DNA of 42,703 nt. It comes from Oscillibacter sp. (GTDB lineage: Bacteria; Bacillota; Clostridia; Oscillospirales; Oscillospiraceae). Positions 41,236 to 42,703 of this stretch are shown piece after piece. A program made the position numbers and the translations under genes. The notes beneath the pieces were generated by a model, which saw only the letters and a program-made list of their open reading frames with translations, did not search any database and was not told the DNA's origin. The stretch lies in contig JAGBDS010000016.1 in NCBI GenBank assembly GCA_017937405.1, positions 1 to 42,703 of the forward strand. Direction: 5' to 3'. Each line of letters begins with the position of its first letter. Position 1 is the stretch's first letter.

Positions 41236-42504
41236 ATGGGAATGACAATGACACAGAAAATCCTGGCGAAGCACGCGGGTCTGGACAGCGTGCGGGCCGG
41301 ACAGCTCATCCAGGCGAAACTGGACCTGGTGCTGGGCAACGACATCACCACCCCGGTTGCCATCAACGAGTTTGAGGCGGCGGGCTTTGACAAGGTGTTC
41401 GACAAGAGCCGCATCGCCCTGGTGATGGACCACTTCGCCCCCAACAAGGACATCAAGGCCGCCACCCAGTGCAAGCAGTGCCGGACCTTTGCCCGGAAGT
41501 TCGATATCGACCACTACTACGATGTGGGTACTATGGGTATCGAGCATGCGCTCCTGCCGGAGCAGGGCCTGGTGGCTCCCGGCGAGGCCGTCATCGGCGC
41601 CGACTCCCACACCTGCACCTACGGCGCCCTGGGCGCTTTCTCCACCGGCGTGGGGTCTACGGATATGGGCGCCGCCATGGCGGCGGGAGAGACCTGGTTC
41701 AAGGTGCCCTCCGCCATCAGGGTAAATCTGATCGGGAAGCTGAAGCCCTATGTCTCCGGCAAGGATGTGATCCTGACCCTCATCGGCATGATCGGCGTGG
41801 ACGGCGCCCGGTATCAGTCCCTGGAATTCACCGGACCCGGCGTGGCGGAATTGAGCATCTATGACCGGTTGACCATCTCCAACATGGCTATTGAGGCCGG
41901 GGCCAAGAACGGTATTTTCCCCGTGGATGACGTGACCCGTGCCTATGTGGAGGGCCGGGTAAATCGCCCCTGGACCGCCTACGAGGCGGACGGCGACGCG
42001 GAGTACGAGCGCACCGTGGAAATTGACCTGAGCCAGGTGGACTGCACCGTGGCATACCCCCATCTGCCGGAAAACGCCCATCCTGCCCGGGAGGGCAGGG
42101 ACATCGCCATCGACCAGATCGTCATCGGCTCCTGCACCAACGGCCAGCTGCCCGACATGGCTGCCGCCGCTGCGATTCTGAAGGGCCGCCGTCTGGCTCC
42201 CGGCGTCCGGGGCATCATCATCCCCGCCACCCAGAGCGTCTACCGGGAGTGCATGCACAGGGGCTATACCGATATCTTCCTGGACGCGGGCTGCATCGTT
42301 TCCACCCCCACCTGCGGGCCGTGCCTGGGTGGCTACATGGGCATTCTGGCCGCCGGAGAGCGGTGCGTCTCCACCACCAACCGCAACTTCGTGGGCCGCA
42401 TGGGCCATGTGGACAGCGAGGTCTATCTGGCCTCTCCTGCCGTGGCCGCCGCTTCCGGCATCGCCGGACATATCGCACATCCAGAGGAGGTCGTGAATAA
42501 ATGA
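41236..42504 (+). CDS. leuC: 3-isopropylmalate dehydratase large subunit, 422 aa
   Basis: An aconitase-type [4Fe-4S] enzyme isomerising 2- to 3-isopropylmalate. The cluster cysteines are in IGSCTNG and PTCGPCLGG, and [23 protein letters not shown] is the family signature. This is the shorter, HacA-like form (about 420 aa). AAAGGAG precedes the ATG at 41236, and the stop overlaps the leuD ATG (ATGA). It requires LeuD as partner. Confidence 0.97.
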   Translation: MGMTMTQKILAKHAGLDSVRAGQLIQAKLDLVLGNDITTPVAINEFEAAGFDKVFDKSRIALVMDHFAPNKDIKAATQCKQCRTFARKFDIDHYYDVGTMGIEHALLPEQGLVAPGEAVIGADSHTCTYGALGAFSTGVGSTDMGAAMAAGETWFKVPSAIRVNLIGKLKPYVSGKDVILTLIGMIGVDGARYQSLEFTGPGVAELSIYDRLTISNMAIEAGAKNGIFPVDDVTRAYVEGRVNRPWTAYEADGDAEYERTVEIDLSQVDCTVAYPHLPENAHPAREGRDIAIDQIVIGSCTNGQLPDMAAAAAILKGRRLAPGVRGIIIPATQSVYRECMHRGYTDIFLDAGCIVSTPTCGPCLGGYMGILAAGERCVSTTNRNFVGRMGHVDSEVYLASPAVAAASGIAGHIAHPEEVVNK

Positions 42505-42703
42505 ACGCGCACGGAATCGTACATAAATACGGGGACCACGTCGATACCGACGTCATCATCCCCGCCCGGTATCTGAATACCCAGAGCCATCAGGAGCTGG
42601 CCGCCCACTGCATGGAGGACATCGACAAGACCTTCATCACCAAGGTCAAGGAGGGTGACATCATGGCGGCCGGGGCCAACTTCGGCTGCGGCTCCTCCCG
42701 GGA
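42501..42703 (+). CDS. leuD: 3-isopropylmalate dehydratase small subunit, partial (N-terminal 67 aa)
   Basis: Begins [20 protein letters not shown] with the swivel-domain motif [11 protein letters not shown] and runs off the window just after NFGCGSSRE, the LeuD active-site signature. GAGGAGG lies 9 bases before the ATG. Overlap with the leuC stop couples translation of the two subunits. The rest of the gene, and probably leuB, lie to the right. Confidence 0.95.
   Translation, partial: MNAHGIVHKYGDHVDTDVIIPARYLNTQSHQELAAHCMEDIDKTFITKVKEGDIMAAGANFGCGSSR

Noticed and set aside
39621-41474. Minus-strand open frame of 617 codons across leuA and leuC
   Set aside because: Antisense shadow that spans two real genes and the T-box terminator.

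Overview
The window is about 42.7 kb of GC-rich, densely coding bacterial chromosome. It suggests a Clostridia-type Firmicute, most likely of the Oscillospiraceae group (genera such as Flavonifractor, Intestinimonas or Oscillibacter). The evidence is two T-box leaders, a ylmE-sepF-divIVA division cluster, a YtrA-type GntR/ABC operon, the gene order miaB-mutS-mutL-miaA-hfq, strong AGGAGG ribosome sites and hairpin-rich spacers. The genus is inferred from gene content and style only. I see no phage, transposase, CRISPR array, rRNA or tRNA.

Layout. 1-250 (minus): T-box leader with an Ile specifier, probably of ileS, whose coding region lies left of the window. 385-4754 (minus): a 57-aa protein, a membrane-anchored amidase, and a YtrA-type operon (27-aa membrane peptide, GntR repressor, ABC ATPase, large permease). 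4801-7707: rpsO and pnp. 7772-10957: GNAT acetyltransferase, lspA-rluD-lipoprotein operon and an HPr-like protein. 11021-16740: miaB, a small minus-strand gene, two paralogous mini-Xre repressors flanking a metallo-beta-lactamase-fold gene, and mutS. 16741-17457: non-coding, hairpin-rich. 17458-23776: CPBP protease-like gene, AEC transporter, mutL, two flavodoxin-like reductases, miaA, hfq. 23841-27254: HlyD-like protein, ylmE, sepF, divIVA. 27269-31337: HAD hydrolase, Xre regulator and lepA with its duplicated ends. 31353-32206: small membrane protein divergent from an Lrp regulator. 32323-37502: carA and a carB-dapF fusion. 37821-39283: two membrane proteins. 39335-42703: T-box (Leu specifier), leuA, leuC and the start of leuD.

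How the genes work together. MiaA and MiaB perform successive steps of ms2i6A37 tRNA modification. MutS and MutL form the mismatch-repair pair. RpsO-PNPase is a conserved ribosome/RNA-decay pair. YlmE, SepF and DivIVA belong to septum and pole placement. CarAB makes carbamoyl phosphate, and in this genome the CarB chain also carries a complete diaminopimelate epimerase. LeuA, LeuC and LeuD are leucine synthesis, controlled by leucyl-tRNA charging.

Most worth a second look: (1) a CarB-DapF fusion with both epimerase cysteines intact; (2) hairpin-rich insertions at both ends of lepA, each flanked by a duplicated piece of lepA, with a similar arrangement after dapF; (3) a near-symmetric divergent promoter with overlapping -10 boxes next to an Xre gene; (4) mutually exclusive hairpins just before the hfq start codon; (5) a permease ending in a GGADGPT tail that resembles a motif of sodium-pumping decarboxylase beta subunits.
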